Assembly: GCA_020249925.1 (NCBI GenBank)
Contig: JADCER010000003.1
Coordinates: forward strand, 248,001 to 312,000
Reading direction: 5' to 3'
Length of the DNA: 64,000 nucleotides
Origin: Roseomonas sp.
Lineage (GTDB): Bacteria > Pseudomonadota > Alphaproteobacteria > Acetobacterales > Acetobacteraceae
Positions 54,107-62,713 of the stretch are shown here, one piece after another; the stretch's first letter is position 1; each line of letters starts with the position of its first letter. The translations under genes and the position numbers were made by a program. The notes under the pieces are model-generated. The model worked only from the letters and a program-made list of their open reading frames with translations. It was not told the DNA's origin and ran no database searches.

Positions 54107-54271
54107 AAAGGTTGCGGTCAGCGAAGGGCGTCGGAAACCGCTTTGGGGGCTGCGGCGTCTCATTTTTGCGCAGGGGGGGCGAAGAAACGAAATATCCGAT
54201 ATGCAACCTATGATTGAAATGAAATTCGTGATGATATAACGAAACTTTCGGCGCAGAGATCAGCTTTTGCT

Positions 54272-54300
54272 TTGACATAAGTGAAGGAATGCTTAATCAA
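54272..54300 (+). promoter_or_regulatory. Candidate promoter for the RTX/Hint gene
   Basis: A perfect -35 hexamer TTGACA (54272-54277) is followed by a poor -10 (TAATCA at 54294-54299, 16-bp spacer). Slightly upstream, TATAAC (54235-54240) is a good -10 with TTGAAA 15 bases before it. Both lie in the only AT-rich part of the region. If used, the transcript has a leader of about 300 bases containing the 54379 hairpin. Confidence 0.3.
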
Positions 54301-54378
54301 GCAAGAGGCTAAAAAACATTTGGCCGTGGAATCCAGCTCGCCTGGAAAAGCGCGCATACATCGAAGGGGTGGTTCGTC

Positions 54379-54401
54379 GTGCCGCGCAGCTGGCGCGGCA
54401 C
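54379..54401. other. Perfect 9-bp hairpin in the RTX/Hint leader
   Basis: GTGCCGCGC (54379-54387) and GCGCGGCAC (54393-54401) are exact complements with a 5-nt loop, about 210 bases before the start codon of the RTX/Hint gene. There is no T-run after it. It could be an operator-like palindrome or an RNA structure in the leader. A chance GC palindrome cannot be excluded. Confidence 0.4.
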
Positions 54402-54610
54402 CGTGGCTATAACGCGGCGTTTTCACCCGGCCGCTGTACAAAATGTTACAGATGCTCGGCCGTGCCTGACGCCAGAAGCTGCTCTTGTCAGCATGGTCAC
54501 TGGCATGACGCGCCGCCATTTGCCACGGCTGGGATCACTTGCCCTGCCTTGGTGCGGCGGGCCGCCCACCCTGCCCCCAGCCGGGGTACTGTTTCAAAGG
54601 AGTCACAGTC

Positions 54611-57600
54611 ATGTCTGATATCAACGGTACTCCTGGCAATGATAGCCTTCTGGCGGGCGATGCCCAGGACCAAAGGGTCTTCGGTCTTGAAGGCGAAGAC
54701 ACGCTGGTCGGGGGGGCGGGCGATTACCAAGAACTCACTGGCGGTGCGGATGCCGATAGCCTGCGGGGCAGTACCGGGTACTCTCAGACCCTTGATGGCG
54801 GCTCGGGCGCGGATACGATCGTTGGGGGTATTGGCGATTACCAGGAAGCCCGGGGCGGTGATGAAAATGACAGCGTCTTGGGCGGTGCCGGCTCCGTGCT
54901 GGTGCTGTACGGTGGAAACGGCGCCGATACGCTTATCGGGGGTAGTGGCAGCTTCCGGTCACTTCTTGGCGAGCTTGGTAATGACTGCCTTATCGGCGGT
55001 ACGGGGGATTTTGCTTATCTTTCGGGTGATCAAGGCGAAGATACGCTGGTCGCCGGCGGCGGCGCGTTTCAGAACCTTGCGGGCGGCGAAGACGATGATA
55101 GCCTGATCGGTTCTTCCGTAGATGAGTTGTTGGACGGCGGCGCAGGTAATGACACGCTGGTTGGTGGTGACGGCAATGACTGGGCCATCTTCGATTTTGC
55201 CGATCCGGTCACCATTGATCTTGTCAATGGTACCGCCAGCGCGATTGATGGCAACGATATCCTGTCAGGCATCGAAGCCGCCAGAGGTGGTTCAGGCGAT
55301 GACAGTATCCTGGGCAATGGCCTTGCCAATACGCTCGACGGTGGTTTTGGCAATGACGTGCTGGATGGCGGTGCTGGCAATGATTGGGTCAGCTATGGCC
55401 TTGCCGAAAGTCCCATTACGGTGGACCTTGAGAATGGTTCCGGTAGTGGCTGGTTTGGCGAAGATGTTCTGACCGGGTTTGAAGCTGCCGAAGGCGGCAT
55501 TAGTGATGATAGCCTGCTTGGCGATGCCGGCGACAATACTTTGGCTGGCGGTCCGGGCAACAATACGTTGGATGGCGGTGCGGGCACTGATTGGGCCAGC
55601 TATGGCGATGCTTTGGATTTCGTCATTGTTGATCTCGCGGCCGGCACAGCCTCCGGTATTGTGCGTCAAGATAGCCTGATCGGCATTGAAAATATTCTGG
55701 GCGGGGCAGGCAATGATTATATTCTGGGTGACAGCCTCAATAACACGCTGCTTGGCGCGGGCGGTGACGATACGCTCGACGGCGGTGATGGTAATAACAA
55801 TCTCGACGGCGGCAACGGTAATGATTGGGTAAGCTATTTCAACGCGACTGGGCCCGTTTCGGTAAATCTGGCGCTATCGATTGGCGCCGACTCGGCTCTG
55901 GCGAGGCTTGATAACCTCTACGGCATTGAGGGTGTTGAGGGCAGCAACTTTGATGACCTTATTGTTGGCGATACTGGTGCCAATACGCTGCTCGGCGGCG
56001 CAGGCAATGACAATCTGGCCGGCGAGGATGGCGAAGATTGGGTAAGCTATGCTGATGCCAGCCTGGCGGTCACGGTTGACCTTGGCGCAAGTAGTGGCGC
56101 ACGCACGGATGGCGTTGATCTTCTTTATGATTTCGAAGCTGTTCTGGGAAGTGACGGTAATGACTGCCTGATCGGCGATTCCGGCAACAATTCCCTGGCG
56201 GGCGGCCTTGGCAATGATACGCTGGATGGCAATGGTGGCAGTGGCGTTGATTGGGCGATTTATGCGGGTGCTTCTGGCGCAGTCACGGTTGATCTGCAGA
56301 ATGGCTCCAGCAGCGGTACGGATGGTGAAGACAGGCTGTTCCAAATCTCGGGCGTTCAGGGCAGTTCATTCGATGACAGCTTGCTCGCTTGGGCACCTTC
56401 CCAGACCCTCTATGGTGAAGGCGGCGCCGATACACTCGTCGCGGGCTTAGGCGGTTTCCACATACTTTTTGCCGGTGCAGGTGACGACAGCCTTCAGGGC
56501 GCTGCAGGCTCAAACCATGTTCTCCTTGGTGAAGGCGGCGCCGATACCCTAGTCGCGGGTACGGGCGACTATCATGAGCTTAATGGCGGCGACGGTGCTG
56601 ACAGCCTACAAGGCGGTATAGGCGACTTCGGTGGCCTTGCGGGTGGAGCCGGCGCCGATACGCTCATCGCGGGCGGGGGTAACAGCCAGTATCTCTCCGG
56701 CGGAGATGATGCCGATAGCCTGCAGGGTGGGACGGGCAGTCGGCAGTACCTTTATGGCGAAGGCGGCGCCGATACGCTGGTCGCTGGTGGGGGCGAGCAA
56801 CAAACCCTCTTTGGCGAAGAAGGCGACGATAGCCTATTGGGCTCCGCCGCCGACGAAATCCTGAGAGGCGGCGCGGGTAATGACGTTCTGGATGGCGGCG
56901 CTGGTGATGACTGGGTGATTTATGGCGGCACAGGGGCCGTCACGGTCGATCTTGGCGCCGGCACCAGCAGCGGGGATCAGGGCAATGATGTTCTGACCGG
57001 CATCGAAGCTGTTCTGGGCGGCAGAGGCGCTGACATTCTGCGTGGCAACAGTGGCGATAACTCTCTGGCCGGCGGCGTAGGCGATAACACGCTTATTGGT
57101 AATGGCAGCGCTTATATCGATTGGGCGATCTACGCGAGCGCCAATGGTGCGGTCACCGTTGACTTGGCGAATGGATCCAGCAGCGGTGCGGATGGCGTAG
57201 ACAGGCTGGTCGGCATTTGGGGTGTTCAGGGTGGGCCAGGCGCTGACAGCCTGCAGGGTGGTTCAGGCACATACCAGGGTCTGCGGGGTGAAGGCGGTGC
57301 CGATACGCTGGTCTCGAGCGGGGGCGAAAATCGGTTTCTTCATGGTGGAGACGATGGGGATAGCCTATTGGGTGGGGCGGGCCACCACCAATACCTTTAT
57401 GGCGATGCCGGTGCCGATACGCTGGTCGCGCTTGGGGGCGATGATCAGCAGCTTGCTGGCGGCGATGGTGCCGATAGCCTTGTAGGTGGCTCGGGTAACG
57501 ACATTTTTATCTCTGGTGGTAATGGCGCCGATACGCTTGTTGCCGGCGGCAGCGCAAATCTGATTGCTTTTGGCAATGAAGGTAACGATAGCCTTGTAGG

Positions 57601-59503
57601 TGGGTCGGGCAACGACGCTTTGCTTTATAGCGCGGAGGGCGCCGATACGCTTGTCGCAGGTCAGGGTGACAACCAGACGCTGCGTGGTGGCAGGGATGGC
57701 GATAGCTTGCTTGGCGGCTTCGGCCCCTCAAATCGGCTTGAGGGTGAATCCGGCGCCGATACGCTTGTTGCCGGCGGGGGCGAGAGCCAGATTCTCCTTG
57801 GCGGTAACGATGGCGATAGCCTGTTCGGTTCTTCCAATAGCGAAACATTGGTTGGTGGCGCTGGTAATGACACGCTGGCGGGTGGGCTTGGTGATGACAA
57901 TCTGGATGGCGGTATCGGCAGCAATGACTGGGTGAGCTATGCCGGCGCAGGGGCCGTCACTGTCAACCTTGACGCCGTTACAGGCGGCGGCGCTCAGGGC
58001 GATGATGTGCTGACCGGGATCGAAAACATCCTGGGCGGCGATGGTGCTGACAGCCTGGTTGGGGACAGCCTTGCGAATATCCTCGCGGGCGGCGCGGGCG
58101 ATGACACGCTGGTTGGCGGCGGCGGTCAGGACACTTTCATCGGCGGCCCTGGCAATGACAGCCTGTTTGCCGGTGGCAGCGGCGGTGATAACTGGCTTTC
58201 CTATGCCTATCTTGATGGCACCAGAGGTGTCACCATTGACCTTGCCGCCGGCACGGTGGATGGCGGCAGTACGGATCAGCTTGGCGGCATCCAAAATGCC
58301 GCGGGATCAGCGCAGAATGATGTGATTTCCGGCAATGATTTTGCCAATGCCCTGTCCGGCCTTGGTGGCGATGATTGCATCCTGGGCCTTGGTGGGGATG
58401 ACACGCTGGAAGGCGGCGCGGGCAATGACACGCTGGATGGTGGTGCGGGCAATGACTTTGCCAGCTACGCCAGTGCGGGCGCCGGGGTAAGCGTTCCGAT
58501 CAATGGCGATGCCTCTGGCGGGGCAGGCAATGATGAATTGACGGGCTTTGAAGGCCTGATCGGTTCCGGGTTCGACGATACGCTGATCGGCACTACCAGC
58601 GCCAATACGCTTTATGGCGGTGATGGTTCGGATTCGCTTGTCTTTGGCGGCGGTAATGGTGGTGACTATCTCGATTTCGGTGCCGGCAATGATACCTTTA
58701 CTTGGGTGCCGGGTACCTCCGGCAACCTGACGCTGATTGGCGGCGGCGGTGCCAATGACGCCCTGAACCTTGGCGATGGTTGGGTACGGGGTATCTTTAC
58801 CACCAATGACTGGATCAATTTCCAGAATACCATTGCTGGTACTCAAGGTCCCGAAACCGTCACCATGTTCACCCAAGGGTGGGAACAGGTGGTGTGCTTC
58901 GCCGAAGGCACGCGGATTGTCACTCCCGCTGGCGAGATTGAGGTGGAAAACCTGCGCGCTGGGGACATGGTGCTGGCCATGCGCAATGGTCAGGCGGGGT
59001 TCGAGGCACTCCGCTGGGTTGGCTTCATGGATATCGCCGTGCCGCGCAATGCGGTGATGGCAGCGAAAACCGCACCCATTCTGATTAAGGCAGGCGCCAT
59101 CGCGCCCGGCATGCCGGCGCGTGATCTCCGCGTCAGCCCGGATCACGCGATGGAAGTGGATGGGCATCTGATCCCGGCGAAGCATCTGGTGAATGGCAGC
59201 AGCATCATCCAGGAAATCTGGTGCAAGCGCGTGCGCTACTTCCATCTGGAACTGGAAGCGCATGGGCTGTTGTTGTCAGAAGGCACATGGTCCGAAAGCT
59301 ATCTGGATGATGGCAATCGCCATGCCTTCAACAATGTGGCACTGACTGGGCTGTTCCTGGATTTCGAAGCCGGGCGAGCCAAGGGCGAATACGACCATCT
59401 GGCCTGCTTGCCGGTGCTGCGCCAGGGCCTCAAGTTGGATGAAATCCATGGGCGGCTGGCGCTGCGGGCCGAGGCATTGGCGGCGCGGCGTCAGCAAGGC
59501 TGA
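54611..59503 (+). CDS. Giant RTX-like calcium-binding repeat protein with C-terminal Hint domain
   Basis: 1630 residues from the ATG at 54611 (GGAG nine bases upstream). Residues 30-180 and two later blocks (near 56400-56850 and 57240-57850) consist of a 19-residue unit, G-A-D-T/S-L-x-x-G-x-G-x4-L-x-G-G-x, with DTL and DSL units alternating. Between them lie about eleven modules of near 70 residues, each DWVSY-x5-VTVDL-x-G-x12-L-x-GIE followed by classic GGxGND repeats. From Cys1429 (CFAEGTRIVTPAGEIEVENLRAGD) to about 1570 there is a Hint_2-type domain (VSPDHAMEVDGHLIPA, HLELEAHGLLLSEG). No N-terminal signal, so type I secretion is expected; no such exporter is in the window. Confidence 0.88.
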   Translation: MSDINGTPGNDSLLAGDAQDQRVFGLEGEDTLVGGAGDYQELTGGADADSLRGSTGYSQTLDGGSGADTIVGGIGDYQEARGGDENDSVLGGAGSVLVLYGGNGADTLIGGSGSFRSLLGELGNDCLIGGTGDFAYLSGDQGEDTLVAGGGAFQNLAGGEDDDSLIGSSVDELLDGGAGNDTLVGGDGNDWAIFDFADPVTIDLVNGTASAIDGNDILSGIEAARGGSGDDSILGNGLANTLDGGFGNDVLDGGAGNDWVSYGLAESPITVDLENGSGSGWFGEDVLTGFEAAEGGISDDSLLGDAGDNTLAGGPGNNTLDGGAGTDWASYGDALDFVIVDLAAGTASGIVRQDSLIGIENILGGAGNDYILGDSLNNTLLGAGGDDTLDGGDGNNNLDGGNGNDWVSYFNATGPVSVNLALSIGADSALARLDNLYGIEGVEGSNFDDLIVGDTGANTLLGGAGNDNLAGEDGEDWVSYADASLAVTVDLGASSGARTDGVDLLYDFEAVLGSDGNDCLIGDSGNNSLAGGLGNDTLDGNGGSGVDWAIYAGASGAVTVDLQNGSSSGTDGEDRLFQISGVQGSSFDDSLLAWAPSQTLYGEGGADTLVAGLGGFHILFAGAGDDSLQGAAGSNHVLLGEGGADTLVAGTGDYHELNGGDGADSLQGGIGDFGGLAGGAGADTLIAGGGNSQYLSGGDDADSLQGGTGSRQYLYGEGGADTLVAGGGEQQTLFGEEGDDSLLGSAADEILRGGAGNDVLDGGAGDDWVIYGGTGAVTVDLGAGTSSGDQGNDVLTGIEAVLGGRGADILRGNSGDNSLAGGVGDNTLIGNGSAYIDWAIYASANGAVTVDLANGSSSGADGVDRLVGIWGVQGGPGADSLQGGSGTYQGLRGEGGADTLVSSGGENRFLHGGDDGDSLLGGAGHHQYLYGDAGADTLVALGGDDQQLAGGDGADSLVGGSGNDIFISGGNGADTLVAGGSANLIAFGNEGNDSLVGGSGNDALLYSAEGADTLVAGQGDNQTLRGGRDGDSLLGGFGPSNRLEGESGADTLVAGGGESQILLGGNDGDSLFGSSNSETLVGGAGNDTLAGGLGDDNLDGGIGSNDWVSYAGAGAVTVNLDAVTGGGAQGDDVLTGIENILGGDGADSLVGDSLANILAGGAGDDTLVGGGGQDTFIGGPGNDSLFAGGSGGDNWLSYAYLDGTRGVTIDLAAGTVDGGSTDQLGGIQNAAGSAQNDVISGNDFANALSGLGGDDCILGLGGDDTLEGGAGNDTLDGGAGNDFASYASAGAGVSVPINGDASGGAGNDELTGFEGLIGSGFDDTLIGTTSANTLYGGDGSDSLVFGGGNGGDYLDFGAGNDTFTWVPGTSGNLTLIGGGGANDALNLGDGWVRGIFTTNDWINFQNTIAGTQGPETVTMFTQGWEQVVCFAEGTRIVTPAGEIEVENLRAGDMVLAMRNGQAGFEALRWVGFMDIAVPRNAVMAAKTAPILIKAGAIAPGMPARDLRVSPDHAMEVDGHLIPAKHLVNGSSIIQEIWCKRVRYFHLELEAHGLLLSEGTWSESYLDDGNRHAFNNVALTGLFLDFEAGRAKGEYDHLACLPVLRQGLKLDEIHGRLALRAEALAARRQQG

Positions 59504-59540
59504 GGCGCCGCTTCGCTTGGGATAGGCAGCGTGGGAGTGC

Positions 59541-60419
59541 CTACCCCGCTGCTTCCCCTGTGCCCTGTTCCTGCACACCCAAGGCATCCGCCAGCCGCGC
59601 GGTGGCACTCCCTGGCCGTGCCGGCTTTTGCTGGGTGGGGGAGGGCGCCCAGCCGGTTAGCACCAAAAGCCTGAGCGGCAGATCAACCCCAGCGCCGCCA
59701 AGCCGCGCTGCGGCCATGGGAAACAAGGCGCGCGGCGGGGTGCGGCCATCGCGCGCCAGCACGGCATTCGCCTCACCAGCGGCGCGGAGATCAGCGAAAA
59801 TCCCGAAGGCGGATTTGTAGCGGAGCGCCATATCCTCGGCATCCGCGACCGGCAGCGCAAAGCCAGCGCGCTGCAAAAGTGCCGCGCCATCGCGCAATTC
59901 CGGGAAGGGAGAGATGCGGGGTGAGATACCGCCGCGCAATTCCGCCTCAACCTCGGCAAGCGCCGAACGCAGCGCGCCAAAGCTTGGCAGGCCAGGCAGG
60001 CTGGCCAGGAACAGCCCATCGGGGGCCAGCGCGCGACGGATTTGGATCAGCGCCCCCGGCAGGTCATTCACCCAATGGAGCGAGAGGGAGGCCACCACCA
60101 GATCAAAAGCACCCTCCGCAAAAGGCAGGAATTCCTCATCCGCTGCCACCGCCAAGCCGCCGCCCCGTGCGGCCATGGCCGGCGCCAGATCGGCCGAGAC
60201 AATGAAGGGGATGCCGCGTGCCGCCAGCTTCGGCGCCACAAAGCCGCGCCCGCCCAGATCAAGCGCGCGGGTGAAGCGGCGCGTGGTGTCATCCAGCCGA
60301 TCGAGCAGCCTATCGGCGGCATCCTCCAGGATGGGTGCCACCTGATCCACGCGCGCAGCCGCCCGCGCGCGGCGGCGTGCGACAAGGGCTCGGTCAAAGA
60401 CGCGCATCTGGTCGGTCAT
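59541..60419 (-). CDS. SAM-dependent methyltransferase (BioC/NDUFAF5-like)
   Basis: 292 residues from the ATG at 60419. Motif I is degenerate (RALDLGGRGFVAPKLAARG), followed by SADLAPAMAARGG, FDLVVASLSLHWVNDLPGALIQIRRALAPDGLFLASLPG, and a C-terminal LTGWAPSPTQQKPARPGSA that matches bacterial BioC-like proteins and mitochondrial NDUFAF5. The latter hydroxylates an Arg of complex I instead of methylating; the alphaproteobacterial role is not settled. Its last 21 codons are copied at 53709-53783. A 6-bp stem (TAGGCA / TGCCTA, 59523-59543) spans its stop codon. Confidence 0.85.
   Translation of the reverse strand: MTDQMRVFDRALVARRRARAAARVDQVAPILEDAADRLLDRLDDTTRRFTRALDLGGRGFVAPKLAARGIPFIVSADLAPAMAARGGGLAVAADEEFLPFAEGAFDLVVASLSLHWVNDLPGALIQIRRALAPDGLFLASLPGLPSFGALRSALAEVEAELRGGISPRISPFPELRDGAALLQRAGFALPVADAEDMALRYKSAFGIFADLRAAGEANAVLARDGRTPPRALFPMAAARLGGAGVDLPLRLLVLTGWAPSPTQQKPARPGSATARLADALGVQEQGTGEAAG
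59578..59608 (+). repeat. 31-bp direct repeat, right copy
   Basis: Right-hand partner of 53755-53785 (30 of 31 bases). It lies inside the 3' end of the intact methyltransferase gene, encoding ATARLADALG on the minus strand. A duplication of a gene's 3' end around inserted DNA is the usual trace of site-specific or homologous insertion; no integrase gene is present to support the former. Confidence 0.7.
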
Positions 60420-60501
60420 GGGGCCTTGGGATGCACCCTGTTTCCCAAGGGCGCAAGACGGGTTAGGGTTTTCTCCGAATTTGCCTCTGGAGGAAAAAAC
60501 C

Positions 60502-61116
60502 ATGAACGCCACCGATGTGAAGGCCGCCCGTGCCGCCGCCGTTGCTGCCACGATTGACCGCATTCGCGTGATTGAACGGAGCCAGGGTGTCAGCCGTTCG
60601 TCGCTTGAAGCGATCAAGGGCGAATTGATGAAGCTCGCCGCGCAGGAACATCTTTTCCCTTCCAGTGAATTCCCGCCGCCGCCGAATGGTGAAAAGGGCA
60701 GCCGGCGCTACATGCTGCAGGAAGACGAGAATAATCTGTTCGCGCTTTATCTGAATGCGCTCAATCCCGGCAATGAAACCAAGCCGCATGACCACACCAC
60801 CTGGGCCTGCGTGGTGGCCGTGGATGGGCAGGAATTGAACAAGGTTTATGACCGGCTGGATGATGGGTCTGACCCCACGCGCTGCGAATTGCGCCTGCGC
60901 GAAGAAATCATGGTGGAACCTGGCCGTGGCATTGCGCTGATGCCGGAAGATATCCATTCCATCCACACAACGGGCAGCGTGCCGACACGGCATTTGCACA
61001 TGTATGGGCTGGCGCTCGAAAAGCTGGACGACCGCAAGGCTTTCGATGCGGAAACCGGCGAGGTGAAACCCTATAACACGAATTTCATGGCACCGACGGC
61101 AACGCCAAAGGGCTGA
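60502..61116 (+). CDS. Thiol dioxygenase, cysteine dioxygenase type I family
   Basis: 204 residues from the ATG at 60502 with GGAGG upstream. A cupin with the iron ligands His96 and His98 (KPHDHTTW) and the third His in DIHSIHTTG (His155 by spacing); RHLHMYG is the end of the catalytic strand. The length and motifs fit bacterial cysteine dioxygenase or 3-mercaptopropionate dioxygenase; the residue that separates them (Arg versus Gln near 60) cannot be placed safely. It oxidises a thiol to a sulfinic acid with O2. The next gene, 7 bp on, encodes rhodanese domains, as often in sulfur metabolism. Confidence 0.85.
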   Translation: MNATDVKAARAAAVAATIDRIRVIERSQGVSRSSLEAIKGELMKLAAQEHLFPSSEFPPPPNGEKGSRRYMLQEDENNLFALYLNALNPGNETKPHDHTTWACVVAVDGQELNKVYDRLDDGSDPTRCELRLREEIMVEPGRGIALMPEDIHSIHTTGSVPTRHLHMYGLALEKLDDRKAFDAETGEVKPYNTNFMAPTATPKG

Positions 61117-61123
61117 ACCCGCC

Positions 61124-62713
61124 ATGCCCCGGATGATTGATGCGGCCAGCCTGAAGGGCTGGATCCGCGATGGGCGGGAATTGGCCATTCTGGATGCGCG
61201 CGAGGATGGCGAATTTGGCTGGTCGCATCTTTTCTGGGCCAATCCCTGCGGGCTTTCGCGCATGGAACTCCGCGCCCGCGCCATCCTGCCGCGGCTTGCC
61301 ACACGCGTCGTGTGCGTTGATGGCGGGGAAGGGCTGGCGGAGCGCCTTGCGGCCTATCTGGAAGGGGTGGGCTGCACGGATGTTTCGGTGCTGCGAGGCG
61401 GGACGCCGGCTTGGGTCGCGGCGGACTATGTCGCGTTTTCTGGCATGAATGTGCCGTCCAAGGCTTTCGGTGAATGGGTGGAACATCATTATGAAACCCC
61501 CTCGGTCGATCCCGAGGAGCTGAAGGCGATGATGGATGCCGGGACCGATATGGTAATCCTGGACAGCCGCCCGATGGACGAATTCAACCGCATGTCCATC
61601 CCAGGTGCGGTGGATGTGCCGGGTGGTGAATTGGTCTATCGCATCGGTGAATTCGTCACACGGCCTGAAACCACGGTGGTGGTGAATTGCGCGGGGCGCA
61701 CGCGGTCCATCATGGGCGCTGAGTCACTCCGCAGTGCGGGCATTCCGAACAAGGTGGTGGCGTTGCGCAATGGCACCATGGGTTGGGAATTGGCGGGCTT
61801 TAAATGTGACCGCGGCAAGACCGCGAGCTTCCCGCAAGGCATGCCGAAAGGTGCCGATGAAGCCTTTGCGCGTGCGGATGCTTTCGCCAAACGGCATGGT
61901 GTGACCTTCGGCACGCGCGCTGATCTGGCGCGCTGGCAGGCAGATGCTTCGCGCAGCACCTATGTGCTGGATGTGCGTGACCCGGCCGAATACGCGGCGG
62001 GGCATATGCCGGGCAGCCGATCAGCGCCCGGCGGGCAATTGGTGCAGGCGACTGATCAATGGGTCGCGGTGCGCCATGCGCGCATTGTGCTGGTGGATGA
62101 TACGGGCACGCGCGCGCGCATGACCGGCGGGTGGCTCCGCCAATTGGGCGGCTGGGAGGTGATGGTGCTGACCGATGGGCTGGCGGGCGCGCTTGCCTCT
62201 GGCCCCTGGCAGCCGGAAAGCCCGGAAGCGGCGGCGGTGAAACTGCCGAGCCTGACGCCGGAAGAACTCGCCGCCGAAAGCGTGAAGGGTGGGGTGCAGG
62301 TGATTGACCTCGCGCGGTCAATTGATTTTCGCGATGGGCATATTCCGGGCGCGCATTGGGGCATTCGCACGCGGCTGGAAAAACTGCGCGGCGCTCTGGC
62401 TGCTGCGCGGCTGGTGGCGATTGCCGCACCTGATGCAGCTTTGGCGCGATTGGCGGCACCGGAAGCGGCAGCGCTGACGGGCCTGCCGGTTTATGTCCTG
62501 GAAGGCGGCACCAAGGCCTGGCGCGCGGCGGGGCTGCCGATGGAAGCGAATCGGCGCAACCCGGCTGATGCCGACTGCGTTGATTTCTATCTGCGCCCCT
62601 ATGACCGGAATGATGGGGTGGAAGCGGCGATGCGCGAATACCTGTCTTGGGAGATTGATCTGGTCAATGAAGTGGCGAAGGATGGCGATGCCCCCTTCGG
62701 CCATTGGCATTGA
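61124..62713 (+). CDS. Multi-domain rhodanese-like protein (four domains)
   Basis: 529 residues that split into about four rhodanese-like domains (roughly 5-105, 125-225, 255-350 and 370-480). Only the second has the active Cys loop: Cys189 in VVVNCAGRTRS. The others end their strand 4 differently (CVDGGEG, LVDDTGTRAR, AIAAPDA) and are probably inactive. Rhodaneses move a sulfane sulfur from thiosulfate or a persulfide to an acceptor. Gene order with the thiol dioxygenase (7-bp gap) suggests joint handling of organic thiols. The C-terminus (YLSWEIDLVNEVAKDGD) matches known rhodanese-protein tails. Confidence 0.88.
   Translation: MPRMIDAASLKGWIRDGRELAILDAREDGEFGWSHLFWANPCGLSRMELRARAILPRLATRVVCVDGGEGLAERLAAYLEGVGCTDVSVLRGGTPAWVAADYVAFSGMNVPSKAFGEWVEHHYETPSVDPEELKAMMDAGTDMVILDSRPMDEFNRMSIPGAVDVPGGELVYRIGEFVTRPETTVVVNCAGRTRSIMGAESLRSAGIPNKVVALRNGTMGWELAGFKCDRGKTASFPQGMPKGADEAFARADAFAKRHGVTFGTRADLARWQADASRSTYVLDVRDPAEYAAGHMPGSRSAPGGQLVQATDQWVAVRHARIVLVDDTGTRARMTGGWLRQLGGWEVMVLTDGLAGALASGPWQPESPEAAAVKLPSLTPEELAAESVKGGVQVIDLARSIDFRDGHIPGAHWGIRTRLEKLRGALAAARLVAIAAPDAALARLAAPEAAALTGLPVYVLEGGTKAWRAAGLPMEANRRNPADADCVDFYLRPYDRNDGVEAAMREYLSWEIDLVNEVAKDGDAPFGHWH

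Larger units (their letters stand above)
53644..54610. other. Long gene-free region upstream of the RTX/Hint gene
   Basis: 967 bp with no convincing gene. From left to right it holds the methyltransferase gene-end copy (53709-53783), one copy of a 31-bp direct repeat (53755-53785), a dispersed-repeat copy (54043-54106), an AT-rich stretch (54180-54300) with promoter-like boxes, and a perfect 9-bp hairpin (54379-54401). Several overlapping frames of 60-190 codons exist on both strands, but none shows a family motif. It is the least coding-like stretch of the window. Confidence 0.6.

Noticed and set aside
53594-54163. Overlapping minus-strand frames of 100-190 codons right of map
   Set aside because: They overlap each other in different frames and map itself. 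Only the last 24 codons of one (53709-53783) resemble anything known, and that is reported as a gene-end copy.
54208-54519. A 103-codon minus-strand frame upstream of the RTX gene
   Set aside because: No recognisable motif, no ribosome-binding site of note, and it crosses the AT-rich promoter-like stretch and the leader hairpin.
54611-58890. CRISPR-like or satellite array in the RTX gene
   Set aside because: The regular 57-base periodicity comes from the 19-residue protein repeat, stays in frame throughout and has no constant repeat with unique spacers.
58895-59503. The Hint domain as a true intein
   Set aside because: No host protein sequence follows that could be an extein, and the type is the Hint_2 domain known from bacterial surface or secreted proteins.
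53644-59608. A prophage or transposon carrying the RTX gene
   Set aside because: No integrase, transposase, terminal inverted repeat or phage gene was found; only the 31-bp direct repeat supports insertion.
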